DNA from: CAJQQK01 sp965224225
Lineage (GTDB): Bacteria; Pseudomonadota; Alphaproteobacteria; Rhizobiales; Hyphomicrobiaceae
Reading direction: 5' to 3'
DNA: 64,000 bases
Assembly (NCBI GenBank): GCA_965224225.1
Contig: CBDCZF010000035.1
Location: 124,001 to 188,000, forward strand
Shown: piece after piece, positions 35,369 to 43,141 of the stretch
How positions within the stretch are numbered: the first letter of the stretch is position 1
How the letters are laid out: the number at the start of each line of letters is the position of its first letter
Position numbers and translations under genes: made by a program
The notes under the pieces: generated by a model
Database searches by the model: none
Told to the model about the DNA's origin: nothing
The model's input: the letters and a program-made list of their open reading frames with translations, nothing else

Positions 35369-36283
35369 TCAGAGCTTCAGCGCACCCGAGGTCGTACGCA
35401 GCGCATATCCGCCGATGCGCAATCCCGTCAGCGCCCCACGTTCCACCTCGATCGACAGATCAATCTGGCTCGGCCGACCCATTTCGTAGCCCTGCTCGAT
35501 CAGGCGCTTGTGGGCACCATCGCGCAGCCCGTCGAACTGATGGATGACGCCGGCAAAGGCGGCCGCCGCTGATCCGGTTGCGGGATCCTCCATGATGCCG
35601 TGGGCAGGGGCAAACAGGCGGGCGCGGAAATGGGCCGCCGCATGGCCCGGCTGATTGCAGTAGAGGTAGGCCCCGACGCCGCCGGCTTCACGTAGCGCGC
35701 CGCGCCACAATCCGAGATTGACGGCCGACCCGGCCAATACCTCGGCCGAAGCAACGGGAACAAACAGAAACCGTGAGCCGCCATCGAAGATCACCGGCCG
35801 ATGGTTGGCATAGCCGATTTCGCTCGGGATCAGTCCGAGAGCCGAGGCAATATCGTCCCGCGACGGTGCTGTGCCTGCTTCGAAGGGGATGACCGGACCG
35901 TCGAATTCGCCGAACGACACCGCACCTGGCGCTGCAACGCGCACGCCGACACGAACGAGGCCGACGTTTTCCTCGAGTGTGATCAGCGCACTGCCACCGG
36001 TACCGACTTGCGAGGCGCGCAGCTCTGCAAGCAGGACAGCCGTGCCGACGGTTGGGTGGCCGGCAAACTCGAGCTCCGCTTTCGGCGTGAAGATGCGCAG
36101 CTTGGCCGAATGGGCCCCATTGTCCGGCTTGGTCACGAAGACCGTTTCAGACAGATTGAACTCGGCCGCGATCTTCTGCATGGTTGGCGTATCGAGCGCA
36201 TCGGCGCCGAGGACGACGGCAAGCGGATTGCCGCCGAACCGTTCGCGCGTGAACACATTTAGTGTGTGGAACTGAAGCTCCAT
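35369..36283 (-). CDS. PhzF-family isomerase/epimerase-like protein
   Basis: 304 residues of the PhzF/DapF fold. Family signatures: FHTLNVFTRERFGGNPLAVV at the start, catalytic Glu in NLSETVFV, ELEFAGHPTVGTAVLL, and the second-lobe motif EDPATGSAAAAFAG. PhzF itself isomerises a phenazine precursor, but most relatives have unknown substrates, and no phenazine genes are near. Start placed at MELQFHTLNV. Upstream the NUDIX gene runs in the same direction, 41 bases away. Confidence 0.85.
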   Translation of the reverse strand: MELQFHTLNVFTRERFGGNPLAVVLGADALDTPTMQKIAAEFNLSETVFVTKPDNGAHSAKLRIFTPKAELEFAGHPTVGTAVLLAELRASQVGTGGSALITLEENVGLVRVGVRVAAPGAVSFGEFDGPVIPFEAGTAPSRDDIASALGLIPSEIGYANHRPVIFDGGSRFLFVPVASAEVLAGSAVNLGLWRGALREAGGVGAYLYCNQPGHAAAHFRARLFAPAHGIMEDPATGSAAAAFAGVIHQFDGLRDGAHKRLIEQGYEMGRPSQIDLSIEVERGALTGLRIGGYALRTTSGALKL

Positions 36284-36324
36284 CGCCGGCCTTTCGCTTC
36301 GCAACCGCGCTTTGGTCCAGCGCG

Positions 36325-37035
36325 CTATGATCTGAGGGCTGCTTGGTCCGACGCAAGGATCGCTTCGGTCAGCAAGCGCGTATAACGCGGCACGTCGAGC
36401 GCCTCAAGGTCACCAATCGTCCGCACCAGGCAAGGTGCTTCAAGCTCAGGACGCGGCTCGTTCGCAAGAAACTCGCTAACCCTGGCAACGAGCGCATCGC
36501 CGGCAAGATCACTGTCGAAGACACTTGCAATCGCGTGATAACGCTCGTCGCTCGCCAGCAGAAAGCCCGGTCGGCGGGGCATCTCGGCGGCATCGAGCCC
36601 GGTCTCTTCGAGCAGTTCGCGCGCGGCAGCCCTTTCAGGGTCAAGATGGCCACTTGAGACATCACGCTCGTCGATCAGACCGCCCGGCGAAACAAAACGA
36701 CCGCCATTCAGCGTTCCAGCCCTGGCCCGCGCTAACAGCACCGCACCATCCCTCGAACGCACGGCCGATGAGGCAAATGCCTCCGAAAACCCGTGTGCCG
36801 GTTGACTGCGCCAATAGAGATAATCGGCAAATCGCGCCCGGATCGCGCTGCCGGCAAAGACGCCGCCGTCGACGGACCAGTTCTCGAGTACGAAGACCGG
36901 GCCGTTGTACAGTTCCGGATTAGCCGCTCGCGCGCTTGACCAGTTCGTGGCGATCACGTCATGATTGTCCAAGGCGAACGACCAGGGCCCGTCCGTCACG
37001 GTCAAACGGCAATCTTGGAGCGCACGTGCAGACAT
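36325..37035 (-). CDS. NUDIX hydrolase
   Basis: 236 residues. NUDIX enzymes cleave nucleoside diphosphates linked to another group. The catalytic helix end RELLEETGL is intact, but the loop before it is longer than the standard box: PGGLIDERD is followed by about eight extra residues and then DPERAAARE. The N-terminal half (WSFALDNHDVIATNW, PELYNGPVFVLENW) resembles proteins of this size with an extra N-terminal domain. Substrate unknown. Start placed at MSARALQD. Confidence 0.8.
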   Translation of the reverse strand: MSARALQDCRLTVTDGPWSFALDNHDVIATNWSSARAANPELYNGPVFVLENWSVDGGVFAGSAIRARFADYLYWRSQPAHGFSEAFASSAVRSRDGAVLLARARAGTLNGGRFVSPGGLIDERDVSSGHLDPERAAARELLEETGLDAAEMPRRPGFLLASDERYHAIASVFDSDLAGDALVARVSEFLANEPRPELEAPCLVRTIGDLEALDVPRYTRLLTEAILASDQAALRS

Positions 37036-37703
37036 CAGATCACCTGATCCATGAAGGGCACATGGGCGAAACATAAAGGCACAACAATTGTTCCGAAAGA
37101 GCGAAGAAATGCCTGATTTTCGGTCGATTCTGCACCCGTTGTGCTCGTCATTAGCCCTCGGAATTTCGCTAACAGACTGGGATTATTAGCGAATGTTACG
37201 GAACAAGTGATCGTCCCAAGCACCCCATTAGACAATTTTCGCCACATTTCCACAGCCAAATGCAACGTGTCGAGCGGTTCAACCACTCTTGGGACGGGTG
37301 GTAGGCAACAGGGATACGGGGGACAGAGTTTTCATAAAATTTGGACATCGCAGACCACATCAAGATGGCATTGCCACGGCTGTGATCTGCATGCGCCATC
37401 TCGGTTGGGCTCGGGTCTACCGCCGGAGTCCTGGCCGGTCGGTGAGGGTTCCCCGCTTCCTCATCGGCCGGCCTTAAGACCCGAACCGTTTCAGGCCAAA
37501 AGCCACGAAACCGGTTCACGGTCTTGAATGAGGTATTCGAGCGTGATGCAGGCGTTCATTGCGTAAGATGGTCCATGGGTTACACCGGGTCATACCCGAC
37601 CAAGGATCTCTGCGCATTGAACAGGTCGCGCCCTGGTTACCTGCAATCAATTGCCTCGCATGCATCCGCCACAGATGCATTCGCTGCGATTGCAGGTATC
37701 GTT
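37036..37703. other. long non-coding stretch with a possible transposon-related trace
   Basis: No convincing coding frame in about 790 bases between the NUDIX gene and the CopD-like gene. Base composition is lower in GC around 37080-37350. The string CAACAGGGATACGGGGGACA at 37307-37326 resembles sequence that commonly flanks REP-associated transposase genes, but no transposase is present. This likeness is from memory and weak. Confidence 0.35.
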
Positions 37704-37792
37704 CTACCGGAGGTTTGCTCTATCGCACCGCCACACACCTCCCTCCCCATCGTGATGGTGTGAACCTCCGGTAGGCAGCTCTGCAAACCTCC
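37704..37792. repeat. competing inverted repeats
   Basis: CTACCGGAGGTT (37704-37715) pairs perfectly with AACCTCCGGTAG (37763-37774). The overlapping GGAGGTTTGC (37709-37718) pairs perfectly with GCAAACCTCC (37783-37792). Only one of the two can form at a time. It lies just downstream of the CopD-like gene, which ends at 37827 on the minus strand. Confidence 0.7.
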
Positions 37793-37826
37793 CCAGGCGG
37801 GCTGATGAATTAATCCATAAAGCCCT

Positions 37827-38255
37827 TCAAGCAAAGCTGCCGAATGCCAGCACGGCGCAGATTACGGCCACAACGCTGGAGAAGAACATCATCGATATGA
37901 GACGTCGCATCGTGGCCGGCGGTGGCGCCGTGCCATTCGCAGCTGCCCGCGCGACGATCACGCGCACTGCAACTGCAAGGCCACTTAACAATACCACAAA
38001 GGCGAGTTTGATCATCAACCAAGAACCGATTGTGGCCCCATAACCCTTCAGAATGTAGAGAGCGATGCCGGTAAGCCACAGCAGGACCAGCGCCATCATG
38101 CCAATGGCACCGAAACGCCGCTGCAGCGGCGCAAGCGTTCCCCGTTGAGCCGGTTCGAGGGATGCTGCATGGCGCATGGTCAGGAAGTTGGCTCCCACCA
38201 GGCCGACGCCGGCAGCTACCGAGAGCAAATGAATTATCCGCAAAGCATCGTGCAT
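37827..38255 (-). CDS. CopD-like four-helix membrane protein
   Basis: 142 residues with four hydrophobic helices (RIIHLLSVAAGVGLVGANF, IGMMALVLLWLTGIALYIL, LMIKLAFVVLLSGLAVAV, MMFFSSVVAVICAVLAFGSF). The His in helix 1 and the overall plan resemble DUF2269/CopD-type proteins of unknown function. It begins 10 bases after the recO stop and may be the last gene of the rsh-to-recO transcript. Confidence 0.65.
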   Translation of the reverse strand: MHDALRIIHLLSVAAGVGLVGANFLTMRHAASLEPAQRGTLAPLQRRFGAIGMMALVLLWLTGIALYILKGYGATIGSWLMIKLAFVVLLSGLAVAVRVIVARAAANGTAPPPATMRRLISMMFFSSVVAVICAVLAFGSFA

Positions 38256-38264
38256 CGTCGTGCC

Positions 38265-38993
38265 TCAGGCCTCCAGTTTCGCAAGCAGCCGCGCGAGACT
38301 CGCGCGGGCATCCGGCATCCGTAACTCGCGTGGTGCGAGAACGCGAGCCTCGAGGAAATGGCCGGTTAGAGCTAGGCCAGCGTGCACATCACCAGCAGCC
38401 ACGGCGCCCCGCCGGCCCGGCAGCATGAATGCCGGCAGGGCGAGCAGGCGGTCTTCATACGGCGCGGCAGCTGCTCGCGATACCGCCCGGCCCGATTTGG
38501 GAGAGACGTAAACAAGGTCTTCGGTCTCACCGGTGACGGCACAGGCGCTCAGATCCAGGCCGAAGCCCAGTTCCTCGAGCAGCACTTGTTCCCAGCGCAC
38601 GTAGAGTGCCGGCCAAACGGTTGGATCATCGAGGAAGCCCAAAACGAACATCGCCACTTCGAACAGGTTCGAATGGGGATCACGCTCGGCGAGCAGGCGC
38701 GAGAGGGCTGCGACCGCGCCAAGACCGGTCAACGCCAGGCGGTCGTCCATCGCCTCGCTGGCAAAGGCGCGACGCATGCCGAGTTCCGCATGCCCCAGTT
38801 GGTCGGCAAGCCGAGCCTTCCACGTGACGTCAACATGATTGCCGATTTGCAGGACGGGTCGGTTGCGCCGACTGCGGCCGCCGTAGACCAGGCTGACATA
38901 ACGGCCGTGCTCACGCGTCAGCAGTTCGACGATCGCCGCCGTCTCACCGTGCGGACGCACGGACAGGATCAAAGCTTCATCGACCCATTCCAT
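38265..38993 (-). CDS. recO: DNA repair protein RecO
   Basis: 242 residues. RecO loads RecA on SSB-coated DNA with RecR. The N-terminal OB-fold begins EWVDEALILSVRPHGETAAI and continues GRYVSLVYGGRSRRNRP, as in alphaproteobacterial RecO. The C-terminal helical part lacks an obvious zinc cluster (one Cys, in LDLSACAVTG), which is common in this class. Follows era in the conserved order. Confidence 0.92.
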   Translation of the reverse strand: MEWVDEALILSVRPHGETAAIVELLTREHGRYVSLVYGGRSRRNRPVLQIGNHVDVTWKARLADQLGHAELGMRRAFASEAMDDRLALTGLGAVAALSRLLAERDPHSNLFEVAMFVLGFLDDPTVWPALYVRWEQVLLEELGFGLDLSACAVTGETEDLVYVSPKSGRAVSRAAAAPYEDRLLALPAFMLPGRRGAVAAGDVHAGLALTGHFLEARVLAPRELRMPDARASLARLLAKLEA

Positions 38994-39022
38994 GTGAGAC
39001 CCGCCCCTTCGGGTCGGCTGCT

Positions 39023-39976
39023 TCAGTTCTTCGGGAACTCGAGGCCCATCTCGCGATAGCGCGCCGGATCATCGGCCCAGTTTTCGCGCACTTTCACGAA
39101 CAGGAACAGGTGTACCGTTTGACCTAGAATTTGGCCAAGCTCGGCCCGGGTCTCGGCCGATAGTTGCTTGATCGCGCTGCCACCCTTGCCGAGCACGATC
39201 TTCTTCTGGCTGTCTCGTTCCACGAAGATGGTCTGCTCGATTCGTACCGAACCGTTGCGCAATTCCTTCCAGTCGGTGGTCTCGACCGTGATGGCATACG
39301 GCAGTTCCTGATGCAGGCGATCATAGATCTTCTCGCGCGTCAGTTCGGCCGCCAGCAAGCGCATCGGCAGGTCCGAGACGTCGTCTGCCGGGAAATGCCA
39401 GGGTCCGACGGGCATGCGGGCTGCGAGGTCCGCCTTCAAGGCATCGACGCCATCGCCGTTGAGTGCGGAAATGAAATAGACCCCCTTCGGATTGAGATCC
39501 GCAGACAACGTCTCGGCAAGCGGCAGCAGGGCTGCCTTATCCGTCATTCTGTCGACCTTGTTGAGCACCAGAAAGATGTCGGCAGTCACCTTTGTCAGAC
39601 CCGCCAGTATGCGGCGCACATCATCATCGATGCCTTTCGCAGCATCGACCATGACCAGCACTGCATCGCCATCGCCAGCGCCGCTCCAGGCGGCGCCGAC
39701 CATGGCGCGGTCGAGGCGCCGGCGCGGCTCGAAAATGCCGGGGGTATCGATCAGGACGATCTGCGTATTGCCGTCTATCACGATGCCGCGTACCGGCATG
39801 CGCGTGGTCTGGACCTTGCGCGAGACGATTGTGACCTTGGTGCCGACCAGGCGATTGACCAGCGTCGACTTGCCGGCGTTCGGCGCGCCGATGACGGCAA
39901 CGAAACCGCAACGCGTCTCGGCCGCTTCGTCACTTTGAGCCGCTGCATCGTCAGACTGCGTGTCGCCGGCGCTCAC
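39023..39976 (-). CDS. era: GTPase Era
   Basis: 317 residues. Era binds the 3' end of 16S rRNA during 30S assembly. GTPase motifs: G1 GAPNAGKSTLVN, G3 DTPGIF, G4 NKVD. A C-terminal KH domain contains IVLGKGGSAIKQLSAETR. An Asp/Ala-rich N-terminal tail of about 25 residues is normal for alphaproteobacteria. Overlaps rnc by 4 bases. Confidence 0.95.
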   Translation of the reverse strand: MSAGDTQSDDAAAQSDEAAETRCGFVAVIGAPNAGKSTLVNRLVGTKVTIVSRKVQTTRMPVRGIVIDGNTQIVLIDTPGIFEPRRRLDRAMVGAAWSGAGDGDAVLVMVDAAKGIDDDVRRILAGLTKVTADIFLVLNKVDRMTDKAALLPLAETLSADLNPKGVYFISALNGDGVDALKADLAARMPVGPWHFPADDVSDLPMRLLAAELTREKIYDRLHQELPYAITVETTDWKELRNGSVRIEQTIFVERDSQKKIVLGKGGSAIKQLSAETRAELGQILGQTVHLFLFVKVRENWADDPARYREMGLEFPKN

Positions 39977-40704
39977 CGTTTCCTCGCCTCGTTCTTCGCG
40001 GAACTCCGTTCGCCCTGCGAGACGCCTTCACGGGCCATCAGCGCGGCGGCGGCGGCCTGCTCGGCCTGGCGTTTCGACTGGCCGGTACCTTGCACCGGCA
40101 GCAGGCCCTTGATGCGCACCTCCGACACGAAATTCGGTGCGTGATCAGGGCCCTCCCGTGACACCTCCGCATAGCGCGGCAACGGCAATCCCTTGCCCTG
40201 GGCCCATTCCTGCAGAGCCGATTTGGGATCGGTGACGGTGAGGCCCGAAAGCTCGAAACGCTTGCCCCAAAGCCGGTGCACCGCCTCACGCCCCGCTTCG
40301 AAGCCGCCTTCGAGAAACACCGCGCCGAGCACCGCCTCGACGGCATCCGCCAGGATCGTGTTCTTATCGCGCCCGCCGCTGTCTGCCTCAGCCTCGGAGA
40401 GTATCAAATAGGCGCCGATGCCGGCTTCGCGCGCAACAGCGGCACAGGTCTGACCGCGCACGAGGCGGTTGAAATAGCGCGCCAACTCGCCTTCCTGTTG
40501 GTCGGGCAACGAGGTGTGCAGCATCTCGGCCACGACCAGCCCGAGCACGCGGTCGCCGAGGAACTCGAGACGCTCGTTGTCTTCACGCTGGGCCGAGATC
40601 GACCGCACACTGGCATGGGTCAGCGCGCGTTCGAGCAGCTTGCGGTTCTTGAAGGCGTAACCAAGCGCGGACTCGAGTTCCGCAAACTTGCGGGGCCGCG
40701 CCAC
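39973..40704 (-). CDS. rnc: ribonuclease III
   Basis: 243 residues. It cleaves double-stranded RNA, including rRNA precursors. The catalytic signature is NERLEFLGDRVLGLV; further metal ligands are in LADAVEAVLGAVFLEGG. A double-stranded RNA-binding domain follows (DPKSALQEWAQGKGLPLPRY). The tail is basic. Four bases separate it from lepB. Confidence 0.95.
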   Translation of the reverse strand: MARPRKFAELESALGYAFKNRKLLERALTHASVRSISAQREDNERLEFLGDRVLGLVVAEMLHTSLPDQQEGELARYFNRLVRGQTCAAVAREAGIGAYLILSEAEADSGGRDKNTILADAVEAVLGAVFLEGGFEAGREAVHRLWGKRFELSGLTVTDPKSALQEWAQGKGLPLPRYAEVSREGPDHAPNFVSEVRIKGLLPVQGTGQSKRQAEQAAAAALMAREGVSQGERSSAKNEARKR

Positions 40705-40707
40705 CGG

Positions 40708-41478
40708 TCACCTGACCAGATTGAAGAATCGCTGCCAACGCACATCGAGCGGCCATTGCCACGGCGTCAGCAGGCGAAAGGCCTTCGGGTCATCGAAGGC
40801 GCCTGAGAAAAAGATGACCTCGGCGCGACCGACGAAGTTCTCATAGGGCACGTAGCCAACACCCCACTGCGCGCGACTGTCGGTCGAGTTGTCGCGGTTG
40901 TCGCCCATCATGAAATAATGGCCGGGCGGCACCCTGAAGACGCGCGTGTTGTCGAACGGCGAATTCGGCTCTGCATCGAGCACGTGGTATTTGACGCCGT
41001 TGGGCAGCGTTTCTTCGTATTTCGGGATACGATAAGAAAGCCCGGACTCGCTGCGCGCGGTAAAATCGCCGACCCGGCGCTTCGGCACCGCCTTGCCGTT
41101 GATGTGCAAAACACCACCGACCATCTGGATCTCATCGCCCGGCAAACCAATGACCCGCTTGATGTAGTCAGTCGAGTTGTCGCGCGGCAGCTTGAAGACG
41201 GCAACATCACCCCGCTTCGGCATGCCGGCGAAAATGCGGCCCTCGAACAGGTTCGGGCCCCAGGGGAATGAATAGCGGCTGTAGCCGTAGGAAAGCTTCG
41301 AGACAAACAAATAGTCGCCGACCAGCAGCGTGTCCTTCATCGAGCCGGACGGGATATTGAAGGGCTGATAGAAGAACACGCGCACGATCATTGCCAGGAT
41401 CAGTGCCTGGATGATGATCTTGGCGGTTTCCCAAAGCCCGTTCACACTCTCGTGCTTGGCTCCACTGTCGCTGCTCAT
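40708..41478 (-). CDS. lepB: signal peptidase I
   Basis: 256 residues. It cuts signal peptides from exported proteins at the outer face of the inner membrane. A single N-terminal helix (IIIQALILAMIVRVFFYQPF) leads to the catalytic Ser in IPSGSMKDTLLVGDYL and the Lys in RGDVAVFKLP/DYIKRVIGLPGDE. GHYFMMGDNRDNSTDSR is also present. Complete. Confidence 0.95.
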   Translation of the reverse strand: MSSDSGAKHESVNGLWETAKIIIQALILAMIVRVFFYQPFNIPSGSMKDTLLVGDYLFVSKLSYGYSRYSFPWGPNLFEGRIFAGMPKRGDVAVFKLPRDNSTDYIKRVIGLPGDEIQMVGGVLHINGKAVPKRRVGDFTARSESGLSYRIPKYEETLPNGVKYHVLDAEPNSPFDNTRVFRVPPGHYFMMGDNRDNSTDSRAQWGVGYVPYENFVGRAEVIFFSGAFDDPKAFRLLTPWQWPLDVRWQRFFNLVR

Positions 41479-41892
41479 GCCCTACTCCAGCCAACCAGCG
41501 GCTGATCTTGCCGGACAGGCGATCGTGCGCTGTCCACTCTGCAACTATGTTCGTCCTCCGGAACCCTCGTCAAAACTCCTTTCAATGAGCCAAGGCCAAA
41601 GTTCCATCGCATGCGGCAAGCCGTCAATCGGCAGGTCATGGAATACCCGACGACAGAACCCGACCGCAAACTCACTCCGCCCCGCGCTATGGAGGCCCCG
41701 CACCGTGCAAACGCACCTCTTTCGCGCACCAAACGGCGCGTGAATAAGGCAATGGCACAACTCAACAAAACCGCTCGCTCGAGGATTAACTCCAAGCGGC
41801 GGCCTGACCGCTATAACGGCAAAGCGCTCACGTGGCAAACAATGGCGACATGCAACTGCACTAATGAGCATTTCGCGTACATCATTGCCACA
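41479..41892. other. gap between acpS and lepB
   Basis: 414 bases with several short open frames on both strands, none with a recognisable domain, good start signal or protein-like composition. The neighbouring genes run the same way and are usually closer together in related genomes, so this gap may hold an internal promoter for lepB-rnc-era-recO. Confidence 0.4.
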
Positions 41893-42321
41893 TCATCCAA
41901 TCGGCCCCGCCCGGCGGTCGTGATCGCCGGGCATGCCCGAAATGATCACTATTGCCTGCGCCCAGGGAAAATCATCTGTCAGTGTCAGGTCGATCTGCGC
42001 CGTGAAGCCTTCCGGGGTAATGCGGTGCAGCTGGGCCGCGGCGCCACCGGTGAGCTGCATGGTCGGGCGGCCCGAGCGTAAATTGACAACACCCATGTCA
42101 CGCCAAAAGACGCCTCGGCGAAAGCCGGTGCCGAGTGCCTTCGAGCAGGCCTCCTTGGCGGCGAACCGCTTGGCGTAGGAGGCGGCACGCTGCGCCTTGC
42201 GCTCGGAGCGCGTGCGCTCGACTTCCGTGAACACACGGTCGAGAAAGCGGTCGCCGAACCGGCCAAGGGTGGCATCGATACGGCGAATGTCGATCATGTC
42301 GTTGCCGATACCGATGATCAT
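41893..42321 (-). CDS. acpS: holo-[acyl-carrier-protein] synthase
   Basis: 142 residues. It transfers phosphopantetheine from CoA to acyl carrier protein. Motifs: GIGNDMIDIRRID near the N-terminus (metal Asp) and RFAAKEACSKALGTG. Normal length. Its start overlaps the pdxJ stop by 4 bases. Confidence 0.94.
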   Translation of the reverse strand: MIIGIGNDMIDIRRIDATLGRFGDRFLDRVFTEVERTRSERKAQRAASYAKRFAAKEACSKALGTGFRRGVFWRDMGVVNLRSGRPTMQLTGGAAAQLHRITPEGFTAQIDLTLTDDFPWAQAIVIISGMPGDHDRRAGPIG

Positions 42322-43118
42322 GATGCTGCTTGTACCGCCGGGTGTGCGACGAGGGCACCGCGTGCCTCGTTCATCATCTTGCGCATCTCGATAACCGCAC
42401 GATCAAGCCCGACGAAGATGCCTTCGCCAACCAGGAAATGGCCGATATTGAGCTCGACCACCTCCGGAATCGCCGCGATCGGCTTGACCGTGTTGAAGGT
42501 CAGGCCATGCCCGGCATGGACCTCGAGGCCGAGCTGAGCGGCATGTGCGGCGCCATTGCGCAGCCGCTCCAATTCAGCCTCGGCAGCCGATGTTTCACCC
42601 GCCAGACACAACTCGCAGTAGCGCCCCGTGTGAAGCTCGACGATATCGGCACCAACTTCAGCGGCAATATCGAGTTGGCCCGGATCGGCTTCCACGAAGA
42701 GCGAAACGCGCGAACCAACCCCCTTGAGCGCGCTTACCGCCCCGTCGAGATCGATCTGGCGACGCTGTCCTGCAACGTCGAGCCCACCCTCCGTCGTGCG
42801 CTCCTCGCGCTTCTCCGGCACCAGACAGCAGGCATGTGGGGCATGGCGTAGCGCGATCTCGATCATCTCATCGGTCGCCGCCATCTCGAAATTGAGCGGC
42901 CGGGTGAGATCCTGGCGCAGGCGCGCGATGTCATCGTCCGAAATATGGCGGCGGTCTTCGCGCAAATGCGCGGTAATGCCGTCGGCGCCGGCATTGATCG
43001 CGATCTGGGCGGCGCGCACGGGATCGGGATGGCGCCCGCCACGGGCGTTCCGGATGGTTGCGACGTGGTCGATATTGACGCCCAGACGCTGATACTTGAG
43101 CACTTGTGAGTTGGTCAT
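42318..43118 (-). CDS. pdxJ: pyridoxine 5'-phosphate synthase
   Basis: 266 residues, TIM barrel. It joins 1-deoxyxylulose 5-phosphate and aminoacetone phosphate to make pyridoxine phosphate. Motifs: LGVNIDHVATIRNARGG, HPDPVRAAQIAINAGADGIT, HLREDRRHI and EVHAGHGL. Start placed at MTNSQVLKYQ; Met codons 3 and 9 codons earlier are also possible and would bring it up to rsh. Confidence 0.94.
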   Translation of the reverse strand: MTNSQVLKYQRLGVNIDHVATIRNARGGRHPDPVRAAQIAINAGADGITAHLREDRRHISDDDIARLRQDLTRPLNFEMAATDEMIEIALRHAPHACCLVPEKREERTTEGGLDVAGQRRQIDLDGAVSALKGVGSRVSLFVEADPGQLDIAAEVGADIVELHTGRYCELCLAGETSAAEAELERLRNGAAHAAQLGLEVHAGHGLTFNTVKPIAAIPEVVELNIGHFLVGEGIFVGLDRAVIEMRKMMNEARGALVAHPAVQAAS

Positions 43119-43141
43119 TGTCTCCATCCTGGCGGTAACCG

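Noticed and set aside
37307..37345. Insertion-sequence end
   Set aside because: The string resembles sequence near REP-associated transposases, but there is no transposase, paired end or target duplication, so no mobile element is called.
41545..41871. 108-codon frame in the acpS-lepB gap
   Set aside because: Cys/Arg-rich, no domain, no start signal, and several equally long frames overlap it on both strands.
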